A stretch of 64,000 nt of DNA from Isoetes taiwanensis (taxonomy: Eukaryota > Streptophyta > Lycopodiopsida > Isoetales > Isoetaceae). The position numbers and the translations under genes were made by a program. The stretch spans positions 2,737,842-2,801,841 of the forward strand of contig JAJEKV010000050.1 of assembly GCA_021234155.1 (NCBI GenBank), read 5' to 3'. Positions within the stretch are counted from its first letter, which is position 1; each line of letters begins with the position of its first letter. Below, piece by piece: positions 1 through 12,107 of this stretch. The notes under the pieces were generated by a model. It was given only the letters and a program-made list of their open reading frames with translations, was not told the DNA's origin and searched no databases.

Positions 1-1110
1 ATCAAATGGAAGAGTTTTGGAATAACAATGCTGCAACACCTTTGGGTTAATGGAAGGTGGATCTGCTGGACTACGTTCAAGGACAGAATTCAGGCTCCTG
101 GAGAAGGAGACCGTAAAGTATTGAAGGAAATTTTATGGAATGCTACCAATATATCTGGTACCACGGGGCCTTGTGAGAAATGGCTACTTGATGGGCAAAC
201 ACATTATAGCGTGGCTAAGATTTATAGTGCTATGTGCCAGGACAGTCCCCTAAAAGCTGAGGAAAGGCTAGGGGTGAATAATTTAGTAGCTAAAAATGTT
301 TTAGGGAACTCGTGGAAATCTATCTGTTCCAGAAAGATCCAGTTCTTTAGATGGATAGCTTTGTAAGGGGGACTCAGTACAAAGGAAAATTTGTTTAACA
401 AAGGTATCGTAGTGGATGATAAATGTCCACTTGGCTATCTAGCCACAGAATCCACTTGGCTGTCCTCTGCCCATGTGTAGCGGAGTTCTGGCAGTGGGTT
501 TGTCCTATTATTGGGCTTATGATGCACCAACTGGTATGGCCAGAGATGATATTGGTTTCAGACAAATGCTGCATAGAAGCCTCCTTGGTAAATCTGGCAC
601 TCTGGGTGATTTGGAAACATCAGTGTGGGGTAGCTCTGGGTGGTCAAGAAGTCTCTATCATGAAGCTAAAAAACTCCTTCAATCTGGAAGTTGCTCTGAT
701 GGCTTTGTCACATCATAGAAACAAAGGCAAGGAGTACAATAAGGGGCTTGATAGATTAGGGACCCTGGTGGGGTTCTATTCCTTCTTTAAAAGCCATTGG
801 GTGGATAATGACAACTCTGCTGATGAAGTGGCCACATTCAGTGGTTCAGATTCCTTAACTATCCAGGTTTAAGAATTGCTAAGGGGATCTAACATTGGAA
901 TGGAGCTGCCTCTCTCTAAGTGGGAGAAGAAGGGTGCTTTCCCTTATAGTACCCTACAGGTGGAGAAGATGAGGAGATGCTCTCTATAGTACATGTGTTT
1001 TGACCCCCCTGAACATCCTTGTTGTTCTGCTTACCCTTAAAGGGTATCTGTTGTATATAACTTTTCAACTTTCTATACATATACATAACTTACCCTCAAA
1101 AAAAGAAAAA
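1..1110 (+). mobile_element. L1-type LINE, 3' part (RT zinc-binding region and A-rich tail)
   Basis: Broken reading frames at 28-366 and 423-872 carry the C-terminal region that follows the reverse transcriptase in plant L1 elements. The first frame ends in an SICSRKIQFFRWIAL-like segment, the usual WK.IW....P.K..FF.W zf-RVT core. It is followed after a stop by a HLAVLCPCVAEFWQW segment like the H..F.C.....W end of that domain. Both frames are interrupted by stops, so the copy is dead. The 3' end is an A-rich tail at about 1100-1112. The 5' part lies outside the window. Family assignment rests on motif order only. Confidence 0.65.
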
Positions 1111-1112
1111 AC

Positions 1113-3140
1113 ACCTGCAGAAGGTGTATGATACCGTGTTAATATGTTTTCTAAATATTCATGTAGTGTACACAACATATGCATGATACAGGAGTACTAT
1201 ACACATGTATACAACCCCTGCATAAGGTCTACGATTAAAAAAATCCAATTTTTTTAAAATGTTCCCATTATAATGAAATTGTGCTTCCAATGGAGAGAAT
1301 TGCTAGACTCTCTATGTGCTCTTGTAATATAGATAGATATGCTAAATGCTTAGATACCATAGTTATGTAGTCATGGTAGCTTTACGTTAGCATGTTCATG
1401 TTGAATATTACACATTGTAATTTGGTAGCACATGAATGCGATATGTTCTCTTATGATATCATTGGTATTGGTGGCATTGCTCTATCTTATTCTTGATATA
1501 AATGCATGGGAAATGCATGTGAGCTACATTTCCAAGGCTGGCACACCCATCCAAATCGACCCACAACATTCTGCATTATGTTGATCATAAATTCGATTTG
1601 TCCATCTCGTCCCGTCCAGCTTAATTCCAACCCGCTTCAAGTCATTTACATGTATTCCAGGTTCAATAGAGTTCTGGCTCCTCCGAGCAAAACAATTTCT
1701 CGGATATTGTTGTTGTCAAGATTTCGTTTACTCAGTACAGGCTCTGCCCTACTATCTACAACTCTAAAGCTTACTCCTAGACTTCTCATAATAATCTTGG
1801 TTTAGTTCTTCATCCTTTTATATCCTTTGATACTCTTAATTCAAATCATTTACTTCTGATTATTTTCTTCGACATCAATATATACCAAAATAACCAGGGG
1901 GATTTCATTTGAATGCATAAATGACCATACCTAAAACCATTTACCATACTCCTAAAACCATTTTGAAACCTTAGGCGCAACTATATTTTATATTTCAAAA
2001 TCATAGGCGCCCCCAATCATAAATGACGATAAGTGAAAGAAGAGGTCATAGGATCGACAAATCCAACGACCGAGGTAGTCCAAGGTGCACCATGTTTAGA
2101 ACAAGCTAAGCAATCTAAGCATCCCCTGGTGTAAGTGACAGACCATCCACTTGAGAATTCCTTCAAGCATGGAATCCCTTGCAAATGCTTGTGCTCAAAA
2201 GGATTCGTTTCTAGCTTCAAGAAGTCAATCTGTAGATTTTAAGTTCTTTGAAGGTCCCACGCACCTGAAGGACATGGTGCACGTTAGAAGATGCATAGTA
2301 GTGCAGTTAATTTGACATATCATCACTATTTCTATCATAACTCCTAGTTACAGATGGATTTTAGCTTGATGACCCAATTCGAAAACCTTATTCAAAACAT
2401 CTTTCCAGCAAAGTAAAATTTATCTGAAAAGGATCTCTGTTCACCCAAAGATCAACCAATAAAACAACCCAAAAATTGCTCCTTCTGCCTCCTTCGGAAA
2501 AACCTCAAATAAACATATGCCCTTTGCTTTCATCATGAACTCTATATAAAATTTTCATACATTGTATATATCAATCATCACATATGTATGTATTTTTATC
2601 TCAATCATCATTCATCATTTATCTATTTGTCTGGACTTCTTGAAGTAATTTTTTGGGCATCTAATCCATCTTTCATTTCCAAACCAAGATGGGAGCATCT
2701 AAGATGGGATAATTTACTGACCGCATTACCACTCCCTCAAAGTTTACTGCTCCCCCTCAAAGTTTATGGCCTTTCTTCATAGGACATTCCTTTGTCGCGA
2801 AAAAAATTCAAGTGGAGGTCATTCCCATATAAAGAAAGGCGGAAGTTTCAAGCTGCTATTCAAGCAATATAATAAAAGGATTTTGGTTCTTTTTATTTGA
2901 CAATTTGGTTTCGTTTGATGGCTATAGATCCTTGAAACCTGCGCTCCAGTTCACTAATACTATTCTGTATTCAATAGTCCATCAACCAAACCTCGTCCAT
3001 CAAAAACACAAGCGTCAACCACAACCACAACAAAATAATCAATAGGGACAAGCACTTCAAAACGATTATAGGGAGAATTTGTACACGTCATGTGCACAAA
3101 AATGCACAAATCAATTTGATTTAATTCAGGTCAATTTTTT
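1113..3140. other. No recognisable gene
   Basis: AT-rich sequence with only short, unconvincing frames on both strands (for example 1506-1805 plus, 2017-2220 minus). I see no splice-linked exons, transposon termini or RNA gene. It lies 3' of the minus-strand gene at 3217-5597 and 3' of the L1 copy. Confidence 0.5.
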
Positions 3141-3201
3141 ACAATATTGGGGCTTTCGCCTTCTGGAAATGACAATATTGGGGCTTTCGCCTTCTGGAAA
3201 A
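3141..3201. repeat. Tandem duplication of a ~31-bp unit
   Basis: Two adjacent, nearly perfect copies of a unit beginning acaatattggggctttcgcc occupy 3141-3171 and 3172-3201. They lie just past the predicted stop codon of the minus-strand HNH-like gene, so they would fall in its 3' UTR. Confidence 0.85.
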
Positions 3202-3216
3202 TGCTTCGCGGTAACC

Positions 3217-5597
3217 TTAATCTTCTATTAGCTCCAAGGGTGGTAGGATGGCACCCACGAGAACACCAGCAAAGGTGTAAGGCTATAAAATGGTGCAAAA
3301 TTAAAAGTAAGAGTTGGAACTTTAAGAAGAGAAAGAAAATAGAGGAACAACATACATGTATCCAGCTAAAGCTATACCTCGGGCTTCCCTTTGTTGCGAT
3401 GGAGTACAAGATACTTTTTGCCATGCCTTACAGCCGAGCTTTGGAGTTGTGAGCACATTGTGCATTGAGGATAAAACATTTGATCAACTACTTTTGATAG
3501 TAGCCTTCTTCTCTTTGTTATATGAAGGACGTTTGGTGGTATATGATCTGCAATGCTATGTGGACCAATAAGACATTTGAAAGGCATATTAAAACCTTCT
3601 CATCTTCTAAAATCTACTATGACACCAAAGTTTCTGAGATATGGAAAGCTCACCTGTGAATGCCAAAGTAGTATTATGATTAGTATAATGGAACTATGAC
3701 TATGCTTAATCTCAGTTACGAATTATCAAAGGATTAACTGTGAGTTAGGGCTAGGTTTTGAAGCATGGTCTGAAGCTATGATGCTCCAATTTCCATCTTT
3801 ATGGCAATACATTCCACGAAAAAAATGGCAGATAAACCAAGCCGCATATGCATATAAATCCACCTTGAGTGACGCCATCAACTGCTGCAGTTTGAGGAAT
3901 CACAAATTAAAGCTCACAACCAGTTTCATATCGATGCAGTTGGATTCAACAATTTGAGAGGAGAGCATTAACTTAGCCAATATGCTCCACTGAAGAAGCA
4001 TGCTGTTTCTCAAATACATTTGCAACCGTTTTAACATTCACCCCTGCCTCTCTACCTCTCTATTTAAGAATTGCTATTTCTTGCACAACTGTCAAAATTT
4101 TTGATCGTATCTTTGTTTACTGGAATTGGCTGAATTCTTAAGTACTACTTTGCCATCCATTTGAACCCACAGAACCTCCCTTCTCCAATCACGAGCGACC
4201 TGAAACTATGATTTCCTGTTGAAAAAGCAATGTCTGGCAACATTTGGTACCAGAAACCAGCTATAAAGGCATGGATCATATAAAGGTTGATAATAAACAA
4301 AAGAAAGATGGCAATATAAATTGGAAGCGTGATTAGGCCCCCAGAGCTTTAAAGTTTCGTCCTTTAATCGAAATAGTTTTATTAGTTTTATTACCATCTC
4401 ATCAGGGTCCAGTACTATAGGACGTTATCACTCCTGCTTCAACACCCCCCATCACTTGCTAATTTGTTTTCCAGTTCTAGAAGTGTAAAGTTGATAGGCA
4501 TACAGTTGCCCACTTCTAGCCATGGCCATGACCATTGGCCAGACATAAACATAACTCTGCAAAATGGCTGGCATAAAGACTGATGATTGCTGCCACCAGA
4601 TTTTAAACACTAATAACAATATCCTCTATGACCATAACAAAGCACTTCAACCATGGGATCTGGCAATATCATACGAGAGGATTGAAGAAAATTGACCAAT
4701 GATATGTATGCTCACTTGTTTCATTTGGAATGATCAAACAAGCTGTGTTTCAGTTAGGTCCATTTGAGAGGAACTTCATATAAATTTGATGTATTTAGAA
4801 AAGCCATGTTACCTTTCACCAGTCTTCCTTCCACAATGATGGCAACCGAAACGTTTGAACAGGACTTCAATCAAGCTCTTCGCCATGGGGCCAGCATACC
4901 GATAGCTACTTGCTAAGACATTAAGCAGGAGCTTATTAGAAAAACCGTACATGGGAATTGGAACCTGATGCATAGAAACACATACCAGGTATACCAACTT
5001 TTGCCCGCGCCCCAGGAAACCTAAGATCACTTGGCATGAGACAAGAGTACTTGCCTCCCAACAGCTGCAGCAAAGCAGAAATAATAAATACACGTCACAG
5101 GCCCAAATGTAACAATCATGCAGGGTTCCTCACCTTGAAGGCTAATAATCCAAAAGCAGATGGCATGGAAAGTTCCACTATAACATTTTTTCTGTCATTT
5201 TCTTCCTTTTGACCAGGCAACAAAAACATTCTTGTTTTGTGGGAAACCTGCATTAAAAGAACTTTACGAGACATATCTTGTGTTTCTAAAAGGAAAGTGA
5301 AATGATCCGAACCTGACTAGCTGCAATAGAAATACATGCAACTGCGGTACCGCCGAAGAGTGGGCCAAGCACTGGGGTTGCGCAAGATACTCTGCAAAGC
5401 TTTCCTGCATACTTTTGAGGAAGAACTCTCAGGCTAACGCTACTTTAACAAAGAAATAAACGTGAAGAAGATAAAAGAAGTTGAGAAGCATGTACTTGTG
5501 CAAGAGGTAAAGATGCTGCAAACACAGCTCCACAGGTTATGACCTCAAATCGTATTCGACGGAGGCACTCTTCCCAGCATTCTTCCCTGCTCACCAT
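3217..5597 (-). CDS. Conserved multi-exon gene with C-terminal HNH-like signature; one in-frame TAA
   Basis: Exons on the minus strand: 5597-5313, 5247-5134, 5064-4986, 4912-4813, 3555-3378, 3282-3217. All five introns are GT-AG and all phases match, giving 274 codons. The start ATG is at 5597. Exon 1 encodes MVSREECWEECLRRIRFEV and then a segment containing VLGPLFGG. Exon 4 ends with FKRFGCHHCG. Exon 5 opens with SIADHIPPN and contains FYPQCTMCS. The last exon encodes PYTFAGVLVGAILPP and a stop. The order CxxC, ADH, CxxC resembles the treble-clef HNH nuclease pattern, so zinc binding is likely, but catalysis is only inference. I recall a similar uncharacterised plant family but no name. One TAA (5447-5445, codon 51) interrupts exon 1. 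No GT-AG intron in phase removes it, so it is a pseudogenising mutation, a sequence error or a wrong start. The 1.26-kb intron 4812-3556 holds nothing recognisable. Confidence 0.7.
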
Positions 5598-6279
5598 CGC
5601 TGTGTAAATGTGTGCCTATAGATAATACGTACCGGATTCGATATAGAACAAGGCTCGGATATACCGGATTTTACACTAAACTATGTTATTTTGTATAGGA
5701 ATTTTTCGGCCATCCGAAAGTTTAAACTGAAAATTTTGAATTCCAACCGGAATTTTAAGGGCCTAACCCCCACTTTTTCCAACAAGAATATATGAGTGTG
5801 CATTTTTTTTAGCACACCAGCCTATGGGGGGGTGTCCATTGGCTGCGCACTTAAGCGCAGAAGTAATATTGCAAACATGTAAGCATTTTAATAGCTATGC
5901 ATATGAAATGGCAACATGCCCAACAAGATTGCCTACATGAAAAACTAAATCGCTTGCTAATCTTGCAATGCCACCTCAAGTTATAAGGTGTCAAAGTGGT
6001 GGGGGTACTGGTACCACCAGGGCTGAGGTGGCAGCCTTGTAGGATACCAGGGTGCCCATTGAAGGCTGCCACGATCGTCCATAAAGAAACTCCAAGGACA
6101 AACAATATTTTTTTTAAATAAACTTGAAAAATATCCTTTAGCATCAATCTTGAATTTGACAACAATGTTTAACAATTACCAAAATGTTCTTGTAATCGTT
6201 TTAGCATAGTAAAACTGCAATTTACAAATCTGAAATAGAAGGACATTTGCCAAACTGAAACATTTACAAACATCTAAAC
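5598..6279. other. Upstream region without a gene
   Basis: Sequence 5' of the HNH-like gene. It contains A- and T-rich runs and short frames only. A stretch near 5630-5760 repeats CCGGAT/CCGGAA-type words, reminiscent of the small hAT-like element at 29.45 kb, but no terminal repeats were found. No promoter motif stands out. Confidence 0.4.
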
Positions 6280-7290
6280 AAAAGAACGATTTTGCCATTG
6301 ATATCTCAAGGTAATACAAAGAAATGTATTATGATACTCGAAGTTGAAGTTCGTTCTAAGTTCCGCATCTTTGTGAATGTAAATAGCCATCTTATGACAT
6401 CGTGTTCACAAGCTCGAAGAAAATATCTTGCATCATTTAGATATCCCGCATGTGCAAGAAGATCAACCTTGCGCTTAATTTGATTAATGCTAGGAGTAAG
6501 TTCATGTTCTTCTATCATTGACCCAAGTAACAACAACCTTCATCATTGGGGCCAGCATGGCTACATGCGTGAAGAATGCTAGTAAGAGGCGCATCATTTG
6601 GCTTAATGCGCATTTTCGCATGCCATTGAGGCATTCTTGAACCAAGTCGACATTATGCGCCTCGCATAACCGCAAGTATTTCAGCCCATAAAACCACATT
6701 CTTGTTTGGAGACTCCACAAATAACCACCTTGCCATGTCCGGTTTCAACACTTGATAGACATATCAACAAGAGGCCATGACCACTATGTCGACAAGTCCA
6801 TTTCTTATGATCTCATCATGAAAAGCTTCCATACCCTAAGTCCCATGTCATCGTATGCCTTTAAAATACTTCGAAATGTCTGTCTCTAATCTTAGACTTT
6901 TATGGTGCATTTCTTGAATGTTCTAATGCACTGAGCCCATCTCCATGTCGAGTATAACCTACAATCACTCCAACACGATATCTTAATTTTGCGCCTATTA
7001 AATATATTTTGTGCCTCCTCAAGGTACCACGTTTAGAGTATATATCAACAAGGAAGCTACCAACAAGGGGATCTAATATAAGACCGCTATTAGTGAGCTG
7101 GCTGGGAACTAAAATTCCATATTCAATTGCTCCCATGATGGCACATGCTTTGAGGATGCTTAAAAACATATGCTTTGAGGATGCTTAAAAACATATTGTT
7201 GTCTGGCTTTAAACCTTCAAGCTGCTTATTTTCATAGAGAATCAAAGCAATTTGGCAATGCCCATGTTGCACATAACCCGCAATCATTGC
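6280..7290 (-). pseudogene. Decayed pentatricopeptide repeat (PPR) gene
   Basis: Fragments in shifting frames read as successive PPR motifs. At 7169-6900 there is FLSILKACAIMGAIEYG, then LTNSGLILDPLVGSFLVDIY and VGYTRHGDGLSALE. At 6720-6502 and 6536-6306 there are ECLNGMRK-like and LLGSMIEEHELTPSI segments followed by KVDLLAHAGYLNDA. These match the typical plant PPR phrases ILKACA, GSFLVDMYSKCG and HYACMVDLLGRAG. PPR proteins act in organelle RNA processing and editing. Stops and frameshifts break the gene everywhere and no continuous frame exceeds about 90 codons, so it is a relic. A short duplication at about 7145-7195 repeats the ILKACA-coding part. Confidence 0.75.
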
Positions 7291-8460
7291 GCACCATGAC
7301 ACTACATCGTGCTTCGTAATGCCAAATATTATTCGTGCAAGCTCTTCACAAAGGTTATCATCATCTCTTCAATCCAGATTACAAAAACCAAAGATAAAGG
7401 ATTAGGGAAGGCAAATAAATATCTCTATGTTTTTCTTTCCTTAAATCCTTCACAAAATGAAAAAAGCCTGGATGAACCTGGATGTCTCTATGCAATCCAT
7501 GCGATTGTATTGTCTTCTCGGCATCTTCTACAAAAGTCAATCAGAATTTCAGAAAGCTTATTCTCTGGCTTCTTAAGATACAACAAAACGAAGACCATAT
7601 AAGAGTCATTTTGTAGTCCTCCAAGCATAGTCGATTATAATACAAAACTATTGTAAGCAAACCTGTAGTGAAGCGTAGACTTCAAATGACACGAGACAAA
7701 TTCGTAATAATTTTCATGTATAAAGTAAGAAGCTAGTTTGGTGGAAGCATCTATGCAAAGCCATATCTCAGAGAAGCATTTGCCATATCTCAGAGAAGCA
7801 TCATCCACTCTCTCGTCGCATTCCATCCATGGGGCCAAAAGGGGCCAGGATATGCCAGAAGGGTTAAAATCCGAGATGGGTTGAATCAAAATCAACTATC
7901 TGTATCTTTACCTCCAAAATGAGCCTGGGAACAGAGATTGTCTAAGCTCTGCATAGAAGTTCCGCAGCCCTAATTAGGCTGTCCACGCAGCCCTAAAAGC
8001 TCTACGCAGCCCTGATTAGGCTTTCCACGGAGCCCTAATTGGGCACGGCACCTTACGTGGCCACCCTCCCTAACCAAGCCTACAACATTTCTTGCAATTC
8101 TAGCCTATCCACGTAGCACCTCCACCTCATCAAAAATGATGTGGCATTATTTTCGCCATTGGATTCTTTTTTTTCTAAGATCTACGACCAAGAAAATTAG
8201 ACAAGGCGAAAAAATAATAAAGATGTCATTCGTCACAATCATCCAAAGGCCAAGCATCCATTTCTGAATTGCAAGGAAAGCTCATATTTTTGGCTATGAT
8301 AATGCCCCCTTCAATCTGGTTCTGGTGAGTACTCCGGCGTTCATAGGTTTTTGGCCATGGCAGATAAATGCCCATAGAATCTTGGTTCTTTATTGCGAAG
8401 AGATCCCAGAAATAGAAAACCTAGCGGCGTTCAGTAAAACTTCCATACTGCCCTAGACTT
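7291..8460. other. No gene; short cagccctaatt repeats
   Basis: No convincing coding region. At about 7960-8045 four degenerate copies of a 25-30 bp unit containing cgcagccctaattaggct occur in tandem. The rest is AT-rich with short frames only. Confidence 0.45.
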
Positions 8461-8660
8461 TGTCTTTCCCATGTAGGGCAGATGACTGCGTAAAAGCAAG
8501 GCTGATAGTGATGCTCAGCGCTGAACGTTTTATTCAGCAACGTATTCACATGCAACCAGGTGTTTTTATCATCAGAACTCCCAGATCCCAGCGAAATAGA
8601 AAATCAGCGAATGATTTTGGGGCAAGCTGCGCAGGAAAACTTCCATACTGCTCTAAATTT

Positions 8661-8689
8661 AGTGCTGAATCAGCACTTTCCTTATAAAA
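8661..8689 (+). promoter_or_regulatory. TATA box with 17-bp palindrome upstream
   Basis: A perfect palindrome, AGTGCTGA-a-TCAGCACT, lies at 8661-8677, and a CTTATAAAAAG TATA-like element begins at 8681. The transcript would run toward the F-box fragment at 9216. A related half-palindrome, CAGCGCTG, occurs near 8518. Promoter function is inferred from spacing only. Confidence 0.4.
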
Positions 8690-9215
8690 AGCCCCGTCAT
8701 GTGAACGACCCATTACTTCAGGCTTTGATTTGCCACGGTCATTTCTTTCCGTGATTCTGGTTGCCCCTTTGTTGAATTTCTTTTCCCAATTTTTGCTTAA
8801 GAGGTCTCTTTTCCTGGACTCATGTCTTTCTAAAGTACCAGATTCGAGAGGTCTTTTTGGTTATGGGGTAGTTATTTATGTTTGCTCTCGGCTTGCCCCA
8901 CAATTTTAGGGTCGGATCGATGAGTCCCAATGTGCTTGCTTGACCCATCTGTATTTTGCTCTACCCTTTTGTTATTTCGGGTTCAGAGGTTATGGTAAGA
9001 CTTTGGTTTAAGACCTCAGGAAGAAAGGCTATGCACTTCGATTACAACAGGAAAAGGTACTGTCTTCGCCTGAGCTATTGTTTCTTGGAAAACCTTGCAT
9101 TGTTTCCTATCTGTGGCCATAATTCTGGGTTGATTAACTAGAGACAAACCATGGTTTGCTACCATTTCGTTTGGGTGCTTAAAGGCCTCCCTGCTTCTTT
9201 TATTTAGAGTATAAA

Positions 9216-9530
9216 ATGTTGATTGAACGAGGTGCACAACTTGAACAGCACAGGGTTTGCCCATTTTGCAAGGAAAAAATGTGGAGCATGGCAAAGGCCG
9301 AAATGATTCCACCCAGTGCTCAGCGAAAGCTTGCTTCGTGTGAAAGTGAAGACATCATCGAGTACTTTGTCTGCCTTAATGGACATTGGCATGGATTGTG
9401 TATGTTGCTACCCCTTTTAAATTGTGAAAATGATTCTGGTGAAGAATATCAAGATGTGAGGAAGATCCTGTATTATACGTTGCGTTTGGAGTTGCTTTCA
9501 CATATATTTCTTTTTCTACATAAACAGTAG
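9216..9530 (+). pseudogene. EID1-like F-box protein, C-terminal fragment
   Basis: The frame encodes LIERGAQLEQHRVCPFCKEK, MWSMAKAEMIPPSAQRKL and EYFVCLNGHWHGLCMLLPL. To my recollection this matches the cysteine/histidine-rich C-terminus of plant EID1-like F-box proteins (CPFC..KVWSM..A..IP.SA..RLG...EYFVC.NGH.HG.C). These are SCF substrate adaptors linked to light and ABA signalling. The F-box half is absent upstream: 8690-9215 is open only in short frames. After the conserved block the frame drifts into unrelated residues. It could be the last exon of a gene whose 5' exons I cannot find, but a 5'-truncated relic is more likely. Confidence 0.45.
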
Positions 9531-9599
9531 CTTTAGTTGAACTAACTCTTGCTTTTGAATTTTGGAGGGAACTGACAGATGTATAGCTCTTTGTATGGC

Positions 9600-10545
9600 T
9601 TTAACTTGTATGCTGATGATGTTCGAACCCTTCCAGCCTGCTTTAGCATTCACAGGAGGGATTACTAGAGCTACTAGCACTATTGCAACATGAAGCATTG
9701 GCTTGGTTGTAGCTGGGCGCACTGTCAAGGCGGTATATAGTTCAGAACTTCTTGCAAGTGGATGGATAGGTCTTATGGCAGGTTGTCTTCATACCATAAC
9801 TGGCCCTGATAATCTTGCTGCTTTAGTGCCCCTGTCGATCGGCCGCACAAGAGTTGAGATTGTTGTTGTAGGAGCTTTATGGGGTTGTGGTCATGATGCA
9901 CTCCAAGTTATATATTTAATTTGCTATTTCTTTTGTTGAAGGACAGATTACATATAGACCTGTTTTGCACATGAGGAGCAAGAGTTGTAGGCATCACATT
10001 GCTTGCCATTAGCACAATGGGAGTTAAGGAGGCTCAAGAGGCTGCAATGCCTTGTTTAGCAGTTGGCTCTTGTTAACAGACAAGTATTCTCCAGGCTGAT
10101 GATGAGAATATGGGGAAAAAGAAAAAACTTGGACTTGCAACTTTTGCTACAGGAATTGTTCATGGATTGCAGCCAAATGCCCTACTTGTAATTCTTCCAA
10201 CATTAGCATTTCTTTCAAGGATTGCTGGCATTGCCTTTATTTCATTCCTACTAGAAATTGTGGTTGCTTTGGGTAGTTATACTACATTTGTTAGTTCTTG
10301 CAGTGAGGTGCTGCGGAAGAGGGTTCCACATATAAATCAGAGGCTTTCTTGGGGCTCATCTTTTATTGCCATTGCAGTTGGTACATCTATTCTTTGCAGT
10401 GAACTATTTTGGTTTCAGTCTGTTCTGAGTATGTCTTCGGTCATCAAGGCACGCAAATCCAATGGCAACAGATTTTTGTCTTTGTGCATTACAATCCATT
10501 TCATTTGGAGAGGCCTTTCAGAATTCTGCCTACAATTTTGGTTAA
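9600..10545 (+). pseudogene. Decayed chloroplast-type UreH/NiCoT-like membrane transporter
   Basis: A run of fragments in changing frames matches the plant high-affinity nickel-transport/UreH-like family. At 9703-9939 are ASGWIGLMAGCLHTITGPDN and ALWGCGHDALQ. At about 9980-10070 is GITLLAISTMGVKEAQEA in another frame. At 10110-10440 are LGLATFATGIVHGLQPNALL, FLSRIAGIAFISF and SEVLRKRVPHINQRLS. The family has six or so membrane segments and histidine motifs for metal. Here the first motif reads HTITGPDN where HxxxGPDH is usual. At least three frame changes and a TGA near 9690 make it a pseudogene. No introns are visible across conserved blocks. Confidence 0.7.
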
Positions 10546-10559
10546 GTTCATGATATGCA

Positions 10560-11287
10560 GGATGCCAATTCAACTTAAAGAAGTCTCTACATATTTATTT
10601 TTATATATTATGTGTATATTATTATCTGCTGGCATCTACCACTAGGGGCGAAAAAATTTCCGTGCTTCAAAAATTTGATATAAAAGCTTATATATGGCAA
10701 CAACTCTAAACTAATCCTGGCTCAAAACTTTTTTCCCAAGAACAAATTTGCAGACATGCAGGCCTGTTTTTGGAGGCCCATTCAACTTAAGAAATCCATA
10801 CATATTATATATTATATTATATGATGATATATACAATTATCTTGTTATTTAAGGACAATATTAGGTCGATGGTTGTTTGTTAGGTTTGGTATAAAGTTGT
10901 TATAGTGTAAAAGGGTCCTTGTTCCAAAGCACGAGAGGGATCTTGAATCGTCATTCTAGATCGATTTATTGGTTCCAAGCAACCCAAACAGTAACTATTC
11001 TGCATCTAGTTTGCATCTAGACCACCCTGTGGTAGGTTTAATATGACTCATTATCAATGAATATCTAGCATGCATATGTGACATGCCCACAAATTGACCC
11101 ATAGTCTATTTAGCATAGCCCATTGTATCATGCCATAATCTAGAAAAGTTGTAGACTTGCTCGAATTCTCCAATGTTTTGAGTTGTATAGTTTTATAGGG
11201 TTATTTCTATTGTGGGACAAATTTGCCGCAAAATATGTAGTGTGTGCATGTGAGTATAAGAGTCAAAATTCAAGTCACAACTTCAAC
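10560..11287. other. No gene; AT-rich
   Basis: Runs of tatatta and related words at 10590-10640 and 10800-10830. No coding or element signal was recognised. Confidence 0.45.
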
Positions 11288-11885
11288 AATGTCATCGATC
11301 CGCGTAGCGGATCGAGATTCTTGCGCTGCATGCATTGCATGCCTCGCATGCATGCATCGCATGCATTTTTAGGCCGTTCATCAGGTTGGGGGATTGCTAT
11401 TTATTGAAGAGTTCTTCATCGACTTTTCATCGGCGCTTTCTCATCTCTCAACAGTATCCATGGCTTCTATTCTTTGATCTCATGTGGAGGAGGGGCTTCT
11501 TCTTGCATGCGCTATTCTTTCTTGGCCATTCCTATCCTTTCTAACCTCTTCTATCTTTGCCTTTTTGTCCGGCATAGGACAATTTTTCAACTTTTCTCCT
11601 CGGATCTAGTATTTGAAGTTCTCTAGTATCGGGATGTTGTTGTTTTCATGCGAGTCGCAGAGCAAGAATGTCATCGATCCGCGTAGCGGATCGAGATGCT
11701 TGCGCAAGACGAGCATGCATGCATTGCATGCCATGCATGCATCGCATGCATTTTTAGGTCGTTCATCAGGTTGGATCGCATGTATTTTTAGGTCGTTCAT
11801 CAGGTTGGGGGATCGCTATTTATTGCAGAGTTCTTCATCGACTTTTCATCAATGCTTTCTCATCTCTCAACAGTATTCATGGCTC
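11288..11885. repeat. Direct repeats with perfect hairpin CGATCCGC-gta-GCGGATCG and CATGCATG clusters
   Basis: A roughly 180-bp segment at 11288-11465 recurs at 11668-11885. Each copy starts with the perfect 8-bp-arm hairpin CGATCCGC-gta-GCGGATCG, then a run of CATGCATG/GCATGCAT words, then ttcttcatcgacttttcatc and caacagtat. The second copy has an internal duplication of the taggtcgttcatcaggttgg block. A 43-bp leader containing gggatgttgttgttttcatg precedes the second copy (about 11627) and occurs alone at about 12344. No transposase or terminal repeat was identified. Confidence 0.8.
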
Positions 11886-12107
11886 CCATCCTCCCCCCTT
11901 TAAAATTGTTATTTATATGTTCATATTTGTTATCATTGTCGCATGGCATGCGTGAACAGCCCCTCGCTTTTCAAGGTTTTTTATTTTTCACTCTTGTGTT
12001 TTTAGTGTTTATGATGTGCAGGTGCAAGGGTGGTGCGCAGCTCCGATTTTTGTCTCGAAATGTGGGTTTTTATGGGAACGTTTAGCAGCCTACGTTTGTC
12101 TAAGCCT

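Noticed and set aside
1506-1805. 99-codon plus-strand frame
   Set aside because: No motif, no supporting signals, and composition typical of non-coding AT-rich DNA.
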